Below the pieces are notes generated by a model. It did no database searches. It saw only the letters and a program-made list of their open reading frames with translations, and was not told where the DNA came from. Source: Fistulifera solaris (lineage: Eukaryota > Bacillariophyta > Bacillariophyceae > Naviculales > Stauroneidaceae). From it: DNA of 64,000 bases. The stretch lies in assembly GCA_030295235.1 (NCBI GenBank), contig AP026129.1, positions 744,001-808,000 of the forward strand, read 5' to 3'. This document shows positions 42,609-54,712 of this stretch, piece by piece (positions within the stretch are counted from its first letter, which is position 1; each line of letters starts with the position of its first letter). Both the position numbers and the translations under genes were made by a program.

Positions 42609-45022
42609 CTAACTGGGAGATAATACCCAACTTGTACCTTCCTGTGTCTGCTGTTTGTTCGCATGTAATTCCTTGCGAAGGCTCATGAGCTCTGCCAAAT
42701 AGCCAGCCAGCATGTCATCAAGAACCTGCTTACGCCCTTCCAACGTCCGTATTTTCGCTCGCAAATCAGGGCACTGCTGGTTGGAGAGCAGCAGTACTTC
42801 TTCGTCAATGTCTCGAATGGATTGATCAATCTGCTCGTTCTCCATCAATTGCTTTCGTAACAATCGTTGTTGCTTTGAAATAACATTCTTGTGGTGGGCA
42901 ACTGCTCTACTTCGTAACGCTTCTTCCTTTCGTTTCTTCAAAAGGGCGCGAGTACTTGCTTTCGATTCTTTCGAAGACCCAAGACTCGAAGTCATTTCCA
43001 AATTGGCACCATCGTTCAGGTCCTCCATGGTCTTATCGACGGTGTCTCGAAGCAAACTCGTTAGCCCCGCTTTGTCCAAACGCTGCAGTTTCGGACCAGA
43101 CTCAAAATTTTTTAGCTTGGAAAGTGTCAAATTTTGCAATTCAGTAATCCGTTGCAAGAGCGATGGCTCGTGGCAAAGAAGGGGGAGATTTTCTCCTGCA
43201 GGTTCCAATGGTGGATCATCGGGTCGAAGTCGAACGTCGTCGCTGCTATCGTCGTCCATCGACATGTCGCTAGAATGCTTTTCGCCGGTTTCAACGGCTG
43301 GATCGTCTTCTAGAACAGTGTCCACGAAACGAACTTTACCAGGAGGTCCCGACGAAGTTATCCGCTCAAAGAGGAGGCAATCAAGTCCGCCTTTCAGAAG
43401 CGCATTGATTGGGTCAGGGCTTTGTCCTGATTTGGTCTTGGCCTCTTGTAGCGCTTTTCTTTTTTGCAGCGAGTGTCATTTGCAATTTAGCCAAGCGAAG
43501 TTTGGCTTTTGCCTCCTCTAATGCTTTGGACACCGACTTTTTTAGGAACGGAAGCTGGCACGATTGTTTCTTGGAGATCGTTTTCAACGGCAAACTCAAC
43601 AGTAGGCGACGATAGGGCAGGACCACTGGTGACAGAGTCGTTGGGTAAAGATGCCTTCGGCCGCTGAGTGTTATCAGATGACATTGCGGAATCAGTTGCT
43701 ACAGAGTGGTTCGGTAAGGATTCTTTCAACCAATGACCAGCAAATGATGAATCCTTAGTTGTTGTAACTGAAGACCAGGTAGCTTCTGATTGCGCATTTG
43801 CGTTGGGTTGTTTTGTGATTTCTGGTAATATAGTATATTCTTTTGATCGCGACATGACAATGTCTTGAGCGCGACGCATCAGCCTGGTTCTCTTTTCAAC
43901 AACCTCCAAATTCGGCAAGGTATAGTTTCCTCTTTGTTCGACTTCTCGTATTTTTTCGCAAGATATTTCGAGATCTCGAAATAAAGCCTCTTCAGGCATA
44001 CCTTTCGAGAGAGCACTTTCATATCTTTGAATTAAATATTCCAACACGGCCATTTCCTGATCCAGTTCATCGTCCACGGGATCCGAGAACTGACCACTCG
44101 TCTGGGACGCACTACTGCCCGCTTCATTAGCTGTTTCCGGGACAGTGGCTTCTTCGGTTGTTCCTTCCGTTGCGTCTTTACAATTCTTGCGCTCCTGCTG
44201 TCGCTTACGCTTTCTCCGATTTCGAGCCGTCCTCGATCCCTCCTGTTGCTCTTGCAGTGAAGGCGCACTTGCGGCCCCCGTTTGTACCTGCGATGGTGCT
44301 GACGGAGCATTGGGAATGACATATTCCGAAGGTGTGACTGTCTTGTGCGATGGTGGCGGTGGAGGAGGTATTTGCGGAACGGAATTTGATTCCAAAAGAT
44401 GTTGCGGCGCAGGAGCGGTCGTGTAGGAATGACTCGACTGCGTCACAAAAGGTGCTCCTTGGTGAGACGTGCTGTAGGGACCTGCACTCATGGCTCCCAA
44501 ATTCGGAAACTGCTGATTCCCGTGTATATTGGCGTTTGTTGGCAAAGCTACCGGTACTGATGGCCAATGAGATACGGGAACTCCCAAATGAAACGAATTC
44601 ATTGGCGTTGGAGGTTTAAGAGGCGGGGGAGGTGGAGGAAGGTTGGTAAAGCCTCGAGCAATTCCAGGAGGATAAGTAGGAGTGAAAGTCGGTTGTGGCC
44701 ATGGAGATGAAGCATTACTCATGGCAGCCCAAGTATTCTGCTGTGAAGTGGGTAAAGCTACGGATAGAGTCTTAGTCGTCGGTACTCCCCATCCAAGATC
44801 ATGTTGGTATTGCAGCGTGATGTTGTGATGTGCAGGGGGTGGAGGAGGCGGCGGCGGTGGTGGCGCGGTGAAGTGCGTATTTTCCATCGGCGGACGAATG
44901 GGTGGCCTCACATTGGCAGGCATGCCGGGTGGCGGTGGATGCTGAAAAAACATCGGGGAATCGTTATTGCCGGGCGCTCCCCATGACTGCTGCTGCGTTC
45001 CTGAGTTTTGCGCCTCACTCAT
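42609..45022 (-). CDS. Proline-rich coiled-coil protein, unknown function, two frameshifts
   Basis: A 803-residue product once two extra As are dropped (A6 runs near 43541 and 43457). The first ~230 residues are Pro/Gln/Asn/Ser-rich with several poly-Pro tracts (up to ten Pro), typical of nuclear RNA-processing or actin-binding proteins. A basic segment (RNRRKRKRQQERKN) could be a nuclear signal. The C-terminal half has helical and coiled-coil stretches (LEEAKAKLRLAKLQMTLAAK, KKRKEEALRSRAVAHHKN and an end of Leu/Glu/Arg heptads). The order of Pro-rich start, basic patch and coiled coil recalls zinc-finger-less mRNA-processing scaffolds, but I cannot name a family. Confidence 0.6.
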
Positions 45023-45263
45023 GCTGCAGCTTTACCACGTTTATCCCCACGCGGTCAGCCCTTATTCTGCGTTGTGATACAAACTAGTCCCTGCTCTTGT
45101 TCATCTAGACTATAATCTTTCGGCAGATTTCACGATATTGTCGGTTAATTGTCAATGGCAATTTCGATGATGATTATTGTTGTGCAAGGTGCAAGACACT
45201 ATACAATGGGCCTTGCGCCCTGCGCGGCGGAAATTTGAAACACGAGACGGAAGGACGACGACT

Positions 45264-45284
45264 CACGACTGGAATGCAGTCGTG
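45264..45284. repeat. 21-bp 8-5-8 palindrome, copy e (perfect arms)
   Basis: Arms CACGACTG and CAGTCGTG pair perfectly around the spacer GAATG. This is the cleanest copy of the family. Confidence 0.75.
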
Positions 45285-45807
45285 CTGAAAGCCCAACTAC
45301 GGACCACATTAGAAATAAACAAAAATAAAAACTTGAGAATTTAGATTGCGGGTAGACTAAGAGTTGGTGCTGGGCGCAGGCCAAGAGAAAACAAAGCGAA
45401 AAGAGGAAATAAAAAAGGAGACCGTGTCAACCTTGTTAAATATCTCAAACATAACAGCCTTGTTGCAAACCTCAACAAGGCAAAAGAGAAGAGAGCGCAA
45501 ATTGAGGCATTAACTATCTCTAAAAATTCTAAGTTGGCCATTTGCCATTGTCTAGGCAACTTGCAGCACAATCTCCAATGGCCGATGGTTGTCAACATCC
45601 ATAACTATGACAGGCCCGACAGACGACGACAGACACGCTTCTTCACCCTTTACCCTTCACCCTTCCCTTCCTCGCTTTTTTCTTTTGTGTTCTGTCCGGC
45701 GTTTTTGGTTTCTTCGGACTTAGGACAGATTGGAGGCATCAAGTTCGTCGGCGTTTCGGAGTAAGACGTACAAGGTAAACGTAAAACCCCCAGGCCCCAG
45801 GGAACGG

Positions 45808-45872
45808 CGTTAAAATTCTGCCTCGTCGTAAACGCTACGTAGAATCTTGTACTGGGAGGCAGAATTTTAACG
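45808..45872. repeat. Perfect 17-bp inverted repeat (hairpin)
   Basis: CGTTAAAATTCTGCCTC (45808-45824) and its exact reverse complement (45856-45872) are separated by a 31-nt loop. It could be a small MITE remnant, a structured RNA or a regulatory hairpin. It lies ~670 nt upstream of the HSF start codon. Confidence 0.8.
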
Positions 45873-46537
45873 TCCTTCCCAGCACCAAGTCGCCACCGCC
45901 ATTTGGCATTGAGGCATCGAACATCGGACATGGACATTGGACATCGGCAATCGGCAATCGACAAGTTCCACCCACTTTCTAGAGAGTCGATACTAGCCAT
46001 GTCGACGTTTCGTTGATATGGCTAAATTACACTCGTACTGACAACGGAGAATGCTATTAAAGACGGAAGATAAATGCTGATGCTATGGGCTACGGTGTAC
46101 TCTGAATCTGATCGTAGTTTTCCTTGGTAGAAGGACGAATCATGAGCTTTCTGCTCTCTGGACTCTGGATGGTACTGTTTTTCCAGTCAAGAGTTCAGAG
46201 AGAGACTTTCGACTTTCGACTCTCGAGATTCGAGACCAAGAGTTTGAAATATAGTAGGTCCTCCGTAGTAAGGAATTAGGCATTCGGTCTATGGCCTATG
46301 AACGATGAGCTATGTACAAGTACTCTAAATAACGGCGCCAACCGCCAACCACTTACTGTATACTATTCGTCAACTACCAGTACCTTCTGTCTCCGAGACT
46401 TATTTGACCGCCGTAACTAAAGCAAAACACAGCGAAAATGTCGGCTGAAACCCAAACCCCGAGCCCGAGCAGGTGAAGAATGAGAAAGAAATCATGATGA
46501 TGCATGAACACAAATTCGGGAGCGAGCAATTCCAAAC

Positions 46538-47395
46538 ATGTCAACCGATGCAACGACACGCACAGTCTACCGCGACTTTCTCTTCAAGGACCTCCTTCAA
46601 GTCAAGAGTGAAATCAAGATAGCCGAGGGAAATCGAAGGGGACCCCGAGGAGGCGTTACGGAGCCATTCCCCTCTAAGCTATATGCTTTGATTGAAGATT
46701 CACATTCCAAAGGAATGAGTCACATCATTTCGTGGCAAGTTCATGGACGCTCTTTCGCGATCCACGATCTCGATATGTTCGCACGCGAGTTACTTCCGAA
46801 ATACTTTCGTCAAAAAATGTCTTCCTTTAAAAGGCAGATGAATTTGTACGGCTTTCGTCGGGAACTTGCTGGAACGGACTATGGGTCGTACTACCATGAA
46901 CTTTTTCTTCGTGGAAGGCCGGATTTAGCCTCAATCATGCGCCGTACTGGCCTGGGGGTTTCTGAAGGATGGCGTCCCTACCAAGGCGAAGAAGATCCCA
47001 ACTTTTACGCTTATTCTTTCTGTCCGGATCTTTCATCTAGTGGACATAATGTGGTCTCAGATACTTCGGATGCCTCTGATCAATCTTCCAGCGCCTCGAG
47101 CGACTACCAAGCTGCTGACCAACAGCAAGAACTGCCGGTACAACAGAAATTAATTGAGCCATTTTTGACCGCATCACAGAATGTACCGTGTAGCATCATT
47201 TTGCGCAAGCGTTTCGATTTCCTTGACCCCAAAGTAACTTCCCAGACTGTCTCCCTCGCAACGGAAATAAACAAAGCATCTTCATTTGTGGACGAGTTCG
47301 CCTCAGACATCTCGGAAGCAATGGGAGAGACAGAGGACTTCGACTTGTGTGCAATAGAAAGCCTACTGGCTTGTGAGTCGCTTTCGTTTCACTAA
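46538..47395 (+). CDS. Heat-shock-factor-type transcription factor
   Basis: A 285-residue intact protein. The HSF DNA-binding domain spans about residues 43-135: PFPSKLYALIEDSHSKGMSH, IISWQVHGRSFAIHD, LLPKYFRQKMSSFKRQMNLYGFRR. The winged helix with its recognition helix (SSFKRQMNLYGF) binds nGAAn elements. The usual HSF trimerisation coiled coil is not obvious. The C-terminal half is Ser/Asp/Gln-rich with an acidic end, as in an activation region. HSF genes are strongly expanded in diatoms. The long upstream region may hold its control elements. Confidence 0.93.
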   Translation: MSTDATTRTVYRDFLFKDLLQVKSEIKIAEGNRRGPRGGVTEPFPSKLYALIEDSHSKGMSHIISWQVHGRSFAIHDLDMFARELLPKYFRQKMSSFKRQMNLYGFRRELAGTDYGSYYHELFLRGRPDLASIMRRTGLGVSEGWRPYQGEEDPNFYAYSFCPDLSSSGHNVVSDTSDASDQSSSASSDYQAADQQQELPVQQKLIEPFLTASQNVPCSIILRKRFDFLDPKVTSQTVSLATEINKASSFVDEFASDISEAMGETEDFDLCAIESLLACESLSFH

Positions 47396-47585
47396 CATTG
47401 TCTTTGATGATACCATTTCCTTAACCAATGATAAGAAACTTTTTCTGAATTACTGACAGCCCTTTGCAGTCATCAAGTTGACTCCGTATTTAACGCTTGC
47501 CTTGCTGCAACTAAAGAAAAATGGTTCAGGTCTCTTACGGTCATCATAAACTTATGACCGTATTGTCACAACCTAATTGCTGTTC

Positions 47586-49144
47586 TTAGTGTTCTTCTGT
47601 CGTCATCCGGTTGCCCCCTGAATTTCGCGTCCACTCTTTTGGAACATCAGAATGTGTGATATCTGTCCCTCCGAGTACTTTTCGAAATATTTCCGAAGGA
47701 ACGGCTTGTTTGAATTGCCAGAATACGCCTTGCGAAACGAAGCCTCCCTTGCAGGCATCTTGAAAGACGGCGACTGCGAAATCTTTATCTTCCCAGCAAT
47801 GATGCATGCATGCCTTTAACACCGCACCGAATGTTCGATGGTCTGCTTTATTGCTATCCAAGACTTCGCGATACAATTGTTTCACTAACTGAATCGCTTC
47901 CAGGTTCATGTCGGATGCAGCACAGCAGTTGAGCAAATTGATGTATGTGATTCGATTGGGTCTCACGCAATCATCTAACATTTCTAGAAAAACACGATAG
48001 GCCTTTTGTACCTTGTCGGCATCCTTGGATAAAGCATACCCATGTATGACCGTCGCGTACGAAACACAATTGGGCTGAAACGATGCATCATTCGTGCGCA
48101 TGTAGTCGTCTTTCATCTCGCGAAGCAATGCCATTGCTTTGTCGGGTCTCCCTGTTTTGCTCCAAGCATCCATGCACGTGGTGTACGAGCGCCCATTGAC
48201 TAGCGTATGATTGGACTTGTCGATCATCTCACGAAGTAACTCCTCGGCGCGATGGCCGGCCTGTGGTTCGCCGGACAAAGCAATCGCATGCAGCACGGAA
48301 TTGTACGAAATAGTATCCGGTGCCATGGGCATACCTTCTTTCAACAAAGTCACACATCGATCGGCTGCTTCCGCTCCGCCGACTTTCGACCAGGCCGCCA
48401 GTACGATGTTGTAAGCAATGAGGTTGGGTCGCAAAGCTTCATCGCCCGTCCTTTCGTACTTTTTCTGTAGCTCGTGCAAGAGCTGTTCGGTTTTTTCCGC
48501 CGCCACTTGATTTCCGATCCGAGCATAGGCGTCGATCACTGTGCAATAGCTCCGACTGTTGGGCTTGACCAATACGGCGGGAGGCCCCTTGGATATATCT
48601 TCATCGTCCAAGGAACCTTCTGTAAGAGCATCGTACCATTTTTGATTGGCAAGCTTTTGCTCCGCATAGAGTTGTTCCATTTCTTGTAAGAGTCGCTGTG
48701 CTTGCAAAGCCGCCGAAAATCGACTCGAACCTTCCAAGGGAACGGGAGACAACTTGGCAAACACATTGAGAACGGAATTGTAGGCGACGGTATCGGGTGC
48801 CTCCATCGACCGTAACAAGTTGAGCGCCACTTTCACTTGATATAACGAAGGTCGACCCGCATTTTGTTTTGTTAAATTCGCTAGTTCCAGATTGATGCGG
48901 TAGGTTTTGCGGTCGGATCTTTGTCGGTCGCTTTTTGGTTATCTTTGGAAGGTTTGGTGCGGTCGCTCGAACGAGAGGCATTGAGTCGAGTTGTCTGCCT
49001 TGTGTATTGCAGAATAAAGAAAGTGGAGGGCCGCAGTCTCGGATATTGTGCGAAATTCAAAGCATCGGAAGAAATAAGACAGAAGCTGATCACTATCGCG
49101 AGTGATTTTGGTATCCAATGAAGACATCGACCGAAGACGTTCAT
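47586..49144 (-). CDS. Plastid-type PPR protein, one frameshift
   Basis: The ATG at 49144 opens a hydrophobic signal (LAIVISFCLISSDALNFAQY), so a secretory/plastid route is likely. The body has at least seven pentatricopeptide repeats: APDTVAYNSVLNVFAKL, KPNSRSYCTVIDAYARIG, RPNLIAYNIVLAAWSKVG, APDTISYNSVLHAIALSG, LVNGRSYTTCMDAWSKTG, QPNCVSYATVIHGYALSK and RPNRITYINLLNCCAAS. P-class PPR proteins bind organelle RNA and stabilise or process transcripts. No E/DYW editing domain follows. Two frames join when one A is added to the A4 run near 48903; the corrected length is 519 residues. Confidence 0.88.
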
Positions 49145-49516
49145 TTTGCTCCGTTCGAGCTTCAAGTGGTCGATGTCAAAAGCCGGTGTTTAATGAAAAT
49201 GACTCCCAAGACGCCTTCGACTTCAATGAGTTTCGACAGATAAGCTTGCTAATTGGTCAAGCGATTAACAACTAGGCAACGAAAAAGAATGACATAGAGA
49301 ACGGTTTCATGGTGATGGTCGAACGAGAGACGAGGTGCGCTGCTGATGCAGAGAACGAAGAACTATATCCCTCGTGGTACTTCTCATGAGAAACTAAGAT
49401 GATGACGTTGTATACGTATAAAAGCTAGGCTCTAACAAAAGGACGGGACGATAAACAGTTGAAGGCGAGCTCCTTTGGTAAAGCTACTACATTATTTTAA
49501 CATGTAATTTAACTAA
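49145..49516. other. Intergenic region between PPR and ABC gene
   Basis: This is 372 nt with no supported gene. No nucleotide-binding domain or extra ABC exon is encoded here. Confidence 0.5.
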
Positions 49517-52500
49517 TTAATCGAGTTTCTTGCCTGTCGTGGAGAGAGGATCGATTTTGCTCTCTCGATCAAGCAAGTAGAAGATGCGTCCGATGCTTTT
49601 CTTCACTTCTGCGGTGTCCGCGGCATCTTGGAATGCCGCACCAAGGCCAAACAAAGAGAATAGAATGGCAAAGTTCGAGATCAAAAAGTCCTTGAAGCCG
49701 TACGTCTCCGGAAAGGTGAACAGCAAGTAACCACCGAACCATAGTTGGAGTGCATTTACCCATTGTTGGATAAACATCGACAAACCGGCCATCGTACCAC
49801 TCATAAAAGCATCGCGTCGATGGTTCGGTTCTGCATTGAGTAAAGCTTGTTGGTAATTCTCATATCTAGCGTTCTCGAGGCATAAGGCTGACACAGTTCG
49901 AATGTTGAGTAGTGTCTCAACAACGATTCCGCCCGGTGAATTCAATTCGTCTGCTGCATTCACATTGCCAATGTCCTCGCCAAGAAATGTTTTCATTTCA
50001 ATCGACGTGGCGAAACCCATAACGGGAACGCAACCGATTGCGAGTAGCGCAAATTGCCACATGAACTGATCGAAAATAACCGCACGTAAGATAACGACGC
50101 AACTTGTTCAAGTTTGAATAACGCACTTACAATCAAAGAAATCGTTACACCCGTGAGTACTGACGACAAAGCAACAATCAGCTGGCGGATTGGTTCACCA
50201 CAAAAAGCCTGAATACGAGCGGCATCATCTTGGAGTTCAGAGGTGATTCGACCAATGCTCCGCTTGTCAAAGAAGGCCACATCCTGTCGGATGATAGCAG
50301 TAAAGGCCGAGTCACGAACACGCTTGCTAAGGCGTTCACTTGCATGTCCGAACCCCCAGAAGACAAGAATGTTACCAATGAGACATCCTATAAGTAGGCA
50401 CAACCAATACACAGAAACCTTAAATGATCCATCTTGAATCTCGTCGGCGACCGACTTCCAGTAGTCCTGACATGAGTCGAAGCCATCAATAATACTACCG
50501 TTGACATCGGGACAAACCTCAACACGTCGAAAGAGCAAATCAATTGTTTCCGAGAAAATGACACCCCAAGCGGGAAAAACACCACCTGCTAAAACAGCTC
50601 CGATACTTCCGATCATAATGAAAAACCCATCTGGAGATGCAAGACGACGGGCTCTAGCCGCATCAAAAGCGCTGGCCTGCTCTTTCTCGATTTCACTTTC
50701 CCAGTTAACTTCCTCCTCATCTTCTGTTGACTCATTGCCATCCGCTTTGCTAGCATTGAGAGTCGTCAAGGTAGATTTCATTTTTGAAGAATCAAAGAGG
50801 CGCTTGTATAATCCATGGGGTCTCGAAATTAATTCATCGTGGCTGCCCTGCTCCAGCACCTTGCCATTTCCGATGTAAGCAATTGTATCAGCATTTCGGA
50901 TCGTGGACAGGCGATGCGCAATAACAATCACAGTCTGAGAACGAGATTCCATCAATTTATCAATCGCCGCTTGCACAACAGCTTCACTTTCATTGTCCAA
51001 AGCACTGGTGGCTTCGTCCAAAATGAGTAACTTGGGTTTCTTGACAAGCGCCCTTTGCGTTCATGACCAAGGCGAAGATGTGAGTTGATGACTAATCGAT
51101 AACACAAACAGAAACGTTAAAGACAATGCATTTGAAACTTACCGAGCAATGGCAACGCGTTGCTTTTGTCCACCGCTAAGCTGCGTCCCGCGTTCGCCTA
51201 CGGGGGTGTTGTAACCCTCAGGGAAGGTCATGATAAAGTCATGTGCGTTACTCTGCTTGGCAGCTTCTTCAATTTCCAACTGCGTCGCACCCGGAAAGCC
51301 ATACGCAATATTCCCTGCAATGGTATCGTTGAACAGCGTAGGCTCTTGGCCCACATATCCAATCTGGTCGCGATACCACGATACATTCAGAGACCTGTGG
51401 TGCACAAGAGGAAAATCAATGAGAACAAGAAGAAGCCCAGCCGCAACGAAAACGTCAAAACAAATCACTCACTTCAAGTCAACTCCGTTGTACAGGACTG
51501 AACCTTCCAAGGGATCGTAGAAACGCTCGATCAGACCCACAGTGGTTGACTTGCCACCTCCCGATGGACCGACTAGAGCAAGCGTTTCACCCCGACGGAC
51601 CTTAAGGCAGAAATTGTCAAACACGCGCTTCTTCGGTCGTGTAGGATAGGCAAAATTCACATCATGGAACTCAAGGTGCGGTACATCATCGGACGCGAAA
51701 TTGGAAACAGCCGCCTCATCTTCATTCGACGCGAGAGCTGTCAAATCCACCGCGCTGCCACCGCGCGACGACGGCTCAGAATCCGTGCCTCCTCCTTCCT
51801 GTTTTTGAACCAATCGATAATAGTATTCCTTCAACGCAAGAAGCTCATCGTGCGTCCCGCTTTCCACCACTTTGCCGCCCTGAATCACGTGGATCTTGTC
51901 CGCGTTACGAATCGTTGACAAGCGGTGAGCAATGATGATTGTCGTAATCTTTTTCTTCTGCAGGATGCTGTCCAAAGCATCTTGAACCACAAGTTCAGAC
52001 TCTGCATCAAGGGCACTGGTGGCTTCGTCAAGCAACAGAATACGAGGGTTGCCGACCAACACACGAGCGATTGCGATGCGCTGCTTCTGACCACCGGATA
52101 GCTGCGATCCCTTGTCTCCGACTTGCGTGTCGTATCCGTCCGTGAAAGCACTGATAAAATCATGTGCATTGGCCATGCGAGCAGCCTCTTCCACTTGTTC
52201 ATCGGTAGCGTCTGGGTTACCATATCGAATGTTGCCTCGAATCGTGGTGGCGAACAATGTAGGCTCCTGACCGACATAGCCAATCATGCGGCGCAGATGT
52301 GTCACATTGTATTCCTTCAAATCTTTTCCGTCCAGTTCAATGACACCAGAAAGTGGATCATAAAATCGTTCCAGAAGCGAAACGATAGTTGACTTCCCTC
52401 CTCCACTGCTTCCCACAAACGCAACGGTTTGTCCAGCAGCAATTTCGACGTTCATGCCGTTCAAGATAGGGTCACCGGGACGCGTAGGGTAGTTGAAGTG

Positions 52501-53871
52501 CACGTCTCTCACACTAATGCTTCCTGCAATCGATTCCGGTTTGAAACCTGTCGTGGCTGTGGAATCGATCTGATACTTGGGAAGGATTGCCTTGAGAACT
52601 TGCTCAACCTCTTCCGATGACTTGTTTGATTTCGTCGAACGTGTTGTTGTGCTCAAAGCGTCATCTTTCGGTTTAAAAATTTTCTTTTCTGGAGCGCCAG
52701 GCAAGCGGTTGATCGTTTGCAAGGCTTCGTAGACAGCCACTCGAGCTTGCGTGAAAGCCTCGCTAAAATTTCCGAATTGTGAAACACCCTGGGCAGCGAA
52801 GGCTACGCCCAACATCGACCCGAAAACCTCAGGTCCAGTAGACTCGCAAGAAACGGCTCCAGCTACACCCGCACTTGGGTCGCAGCCCGTGTCATCTATA
52901 TCACGATAAAACAAGGCAGTGCCGTAAAGCGACAAGATTGCATAGAGACATAGAAACGAGCCCATCATCGAACCTGAAAGATAGTTACATCAAAGTGAGC
53001 CAGAAAAGATCTGTGTACGTTCCCAAAACTCTAAAAAGAATGAGCTTACCATTTGCTAGTCCGATCTTGAACAACATGGATGTTGCCATCTTCATAGCCT
53101 CACTTGTTGCTTCTTCATACTGTCGGATGAATGACGGAATGGCGTTCAACGACAAAACTGTTCGAATCGACGAAACTGTGGTGTAGGCTACAGAACCAGC
53201 TTTACTATAAGCTTCCGCCGACCTGGTTCCTTTTCCTTGGTTAAATGTCATGACTGCCATCGCTGATGCGCAGACAAAAGGAATAACGCAAAGGACCACC
53301 AAGGCCACTCGCCAAGACGAATAGAATGCGTAGGCGAGGCCGAAAATACCCGTGCAGAGAAACTGAATTCCTTCCCCAAATTTGCGTCCCAACCCACGTC
53401 GGTACTTGGTGGACGCTGGACCCACCGCATTTGCCATACCTGCCGTATCATTGACGTCAAAATAGGCAGCATCTTGCCGCAAGAGGGCCTTAAACCACTT
53501 CAACCGAAAGTTCATGCAACCTCGGTAGGCGCATATTTCAAAGCACCATCCTTGAATGAGACTAGCGACTAGCGCATACGTTCCGACAATCATAAAAGTG
53601 TACGCCAGCTCTCTCACTTGTGCCAAACCGTCATTGCTTGCCGCCGAAATATCCGAAAAACTGCTGCTAAACAGATAAGCCAATGCTGGATACACCATGC
53701 CGTTCGCAACACCCGCTATAGCACCGACAGCGAAGAGCAGCTGCGTTGCGACGCCGCATTCAAAGACAAATCGGAGAGTTTCGCTCACTGAGGCTTGTGG
53801 AGATGCGCTCTTTCGACCCTTGGAAGATTCGCCTCGGCTCGAAGTCTCGAGAGATGTGTCTTTGCAGCCAT
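49517..53871 (-). CDS. ABCB-type transporter with TMD-NBD-NBD-TMD order, copy 1
   Basis: Five exons: 53871-53050, 52973-51473, 51394-51143, 51052-50131 and 50065-49517. Introns are 76, 78, 90 and 65 nt; 1348 residues. TMD1 spans exon 1 and the start of exon 2. NBD1 follows: [10 protein letters not shown], Walker [10 protein letters not shown] (~463), [19 protein letters not shown] and [11 protein letters not shown]. After a short acidic linker, NBD2 begins in the same exon: FAYPTRPKK, Walker [10 protein letters not shown] (~743), LSGGQKQR in exon 3, [12 protein letters not shown] in exon 4. Exon 4 runs directly on into TMD2, and the protein ends after TMD2 at [19 protein letters not shown], the point where an NBD normally begins. 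Both ATP sites look intact, so it should pump; the substrate is unknown. One A is missing near 53864. Confidence 0.9.
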
Positions 53872-54463
53872 TTTGATTCAAGCTGAGGTTTTTGAGATGC
53901 CGACGAATCACAAAAATGATCAAATTTCCACAAGAAATGCTTATTCTTTAGTTGCAATGGTGTTGACATGCGTCCTCGCCAACTTGCTGTACTGTAGCGC
54001 CATGACAAGCATTGAAATGAAAGCAAGAACAAAGGGCATCAGCTGAACGATAAAAACGGCGAACTGGGCGCGTTTGGGGTTTGGGACCTACAAAGTATAG
54101 GAACCAAAGGAGTACCGGGGTACTTCTTTGTACCTGGTAGGAACAACCAGGAACCAGGAACATCATCTTCACAGCAAACTGAACCGACGTGTCGTAGACG
54201 ACATCATGATAAACACCTATTTCGTATACCAAGTACCAAGTATAGTGGAAAACGGGTGTTAAAGTGTAAGGCCGATGCTATAACCGTGCGTAAAATGGAG
54301 AATGGTACATGTCATCCGGTACTGGTACTGCATTGCTGAACGTCTATTTGGTGCAAAACCATTTTTGCACTAGAGCTAGAGTTAGAACCAAAGTCTACTC
54401 AGCGAAATGTTAGACTGAAATATACTCCGTATGTGAAAAATGAGATGAAAAATGGAAAATTCA
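53872..54463. other. Upstream region of ABC copy 1
   Basis: No gene is seen. It contains GTAC-rich short palindromes, including GTACCTGGTAG at 54130-54140, and several GGTAC/ACCAAGTA iterations up to ~54330. Confidence 0.4.
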
Positions 54464-54630
54464 GGAAGATGCGGGAAATAAGCCCTATTTGCTGATATTT
54501 ACTTTTCTGTACAGCCTTTCCTACACTAAAAATTGACAATTCACTATATACGATAATGTTCAGAAAAAATTAAGCCCTCTCCTGTATAGCGCGCAAGCCG
54601 AAATTTACATACATAGTAACTTTCATCAAA

Positions 54631-54712
54631 ATCTGATGAAAGTGTACACCTTCATCAAGCAACGGAAACTTTCATCAAAATTTGATGAGAGTGTACAACT
54701 TTCATCAAAAAG
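54631..54712. repeat. Left subterminal ACTTTCATCAAA palindromes
   Basis: Three or more copies of ACTTTCATCAAA and its complement TTTGATGAAAGT, separated by GTACA spacers. The same motif, in the same spacing, forms the right subterminal block at 56338-56450. Confidence 0.8.

Larger units (their letters stand above)
45023..46537. other. Long divergent intergenic region upstream of HSF
   Basis: These 1515 nt separate the proline-rich gene and the HSF gene. The region contains palindrome copy e (45264-45284), a perfect 17-bp inverted repeat (45808-45872) and short GACATCGG/AATCGG iterations near 45915-45960. Short TTTCGACT/TCTCGAGATTCGAGA repeats lie near 46205-46235. No gene is supported. Confidence 0.5.

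Noticed and set aside
49145-49516. A hidden exon for a C-terminal NBD after ABC copy 1
   Set aside because: No Walker A, signature or Walker B motif in any frame, and copy 2 ends at the same residue with unrelated flanking DNA.
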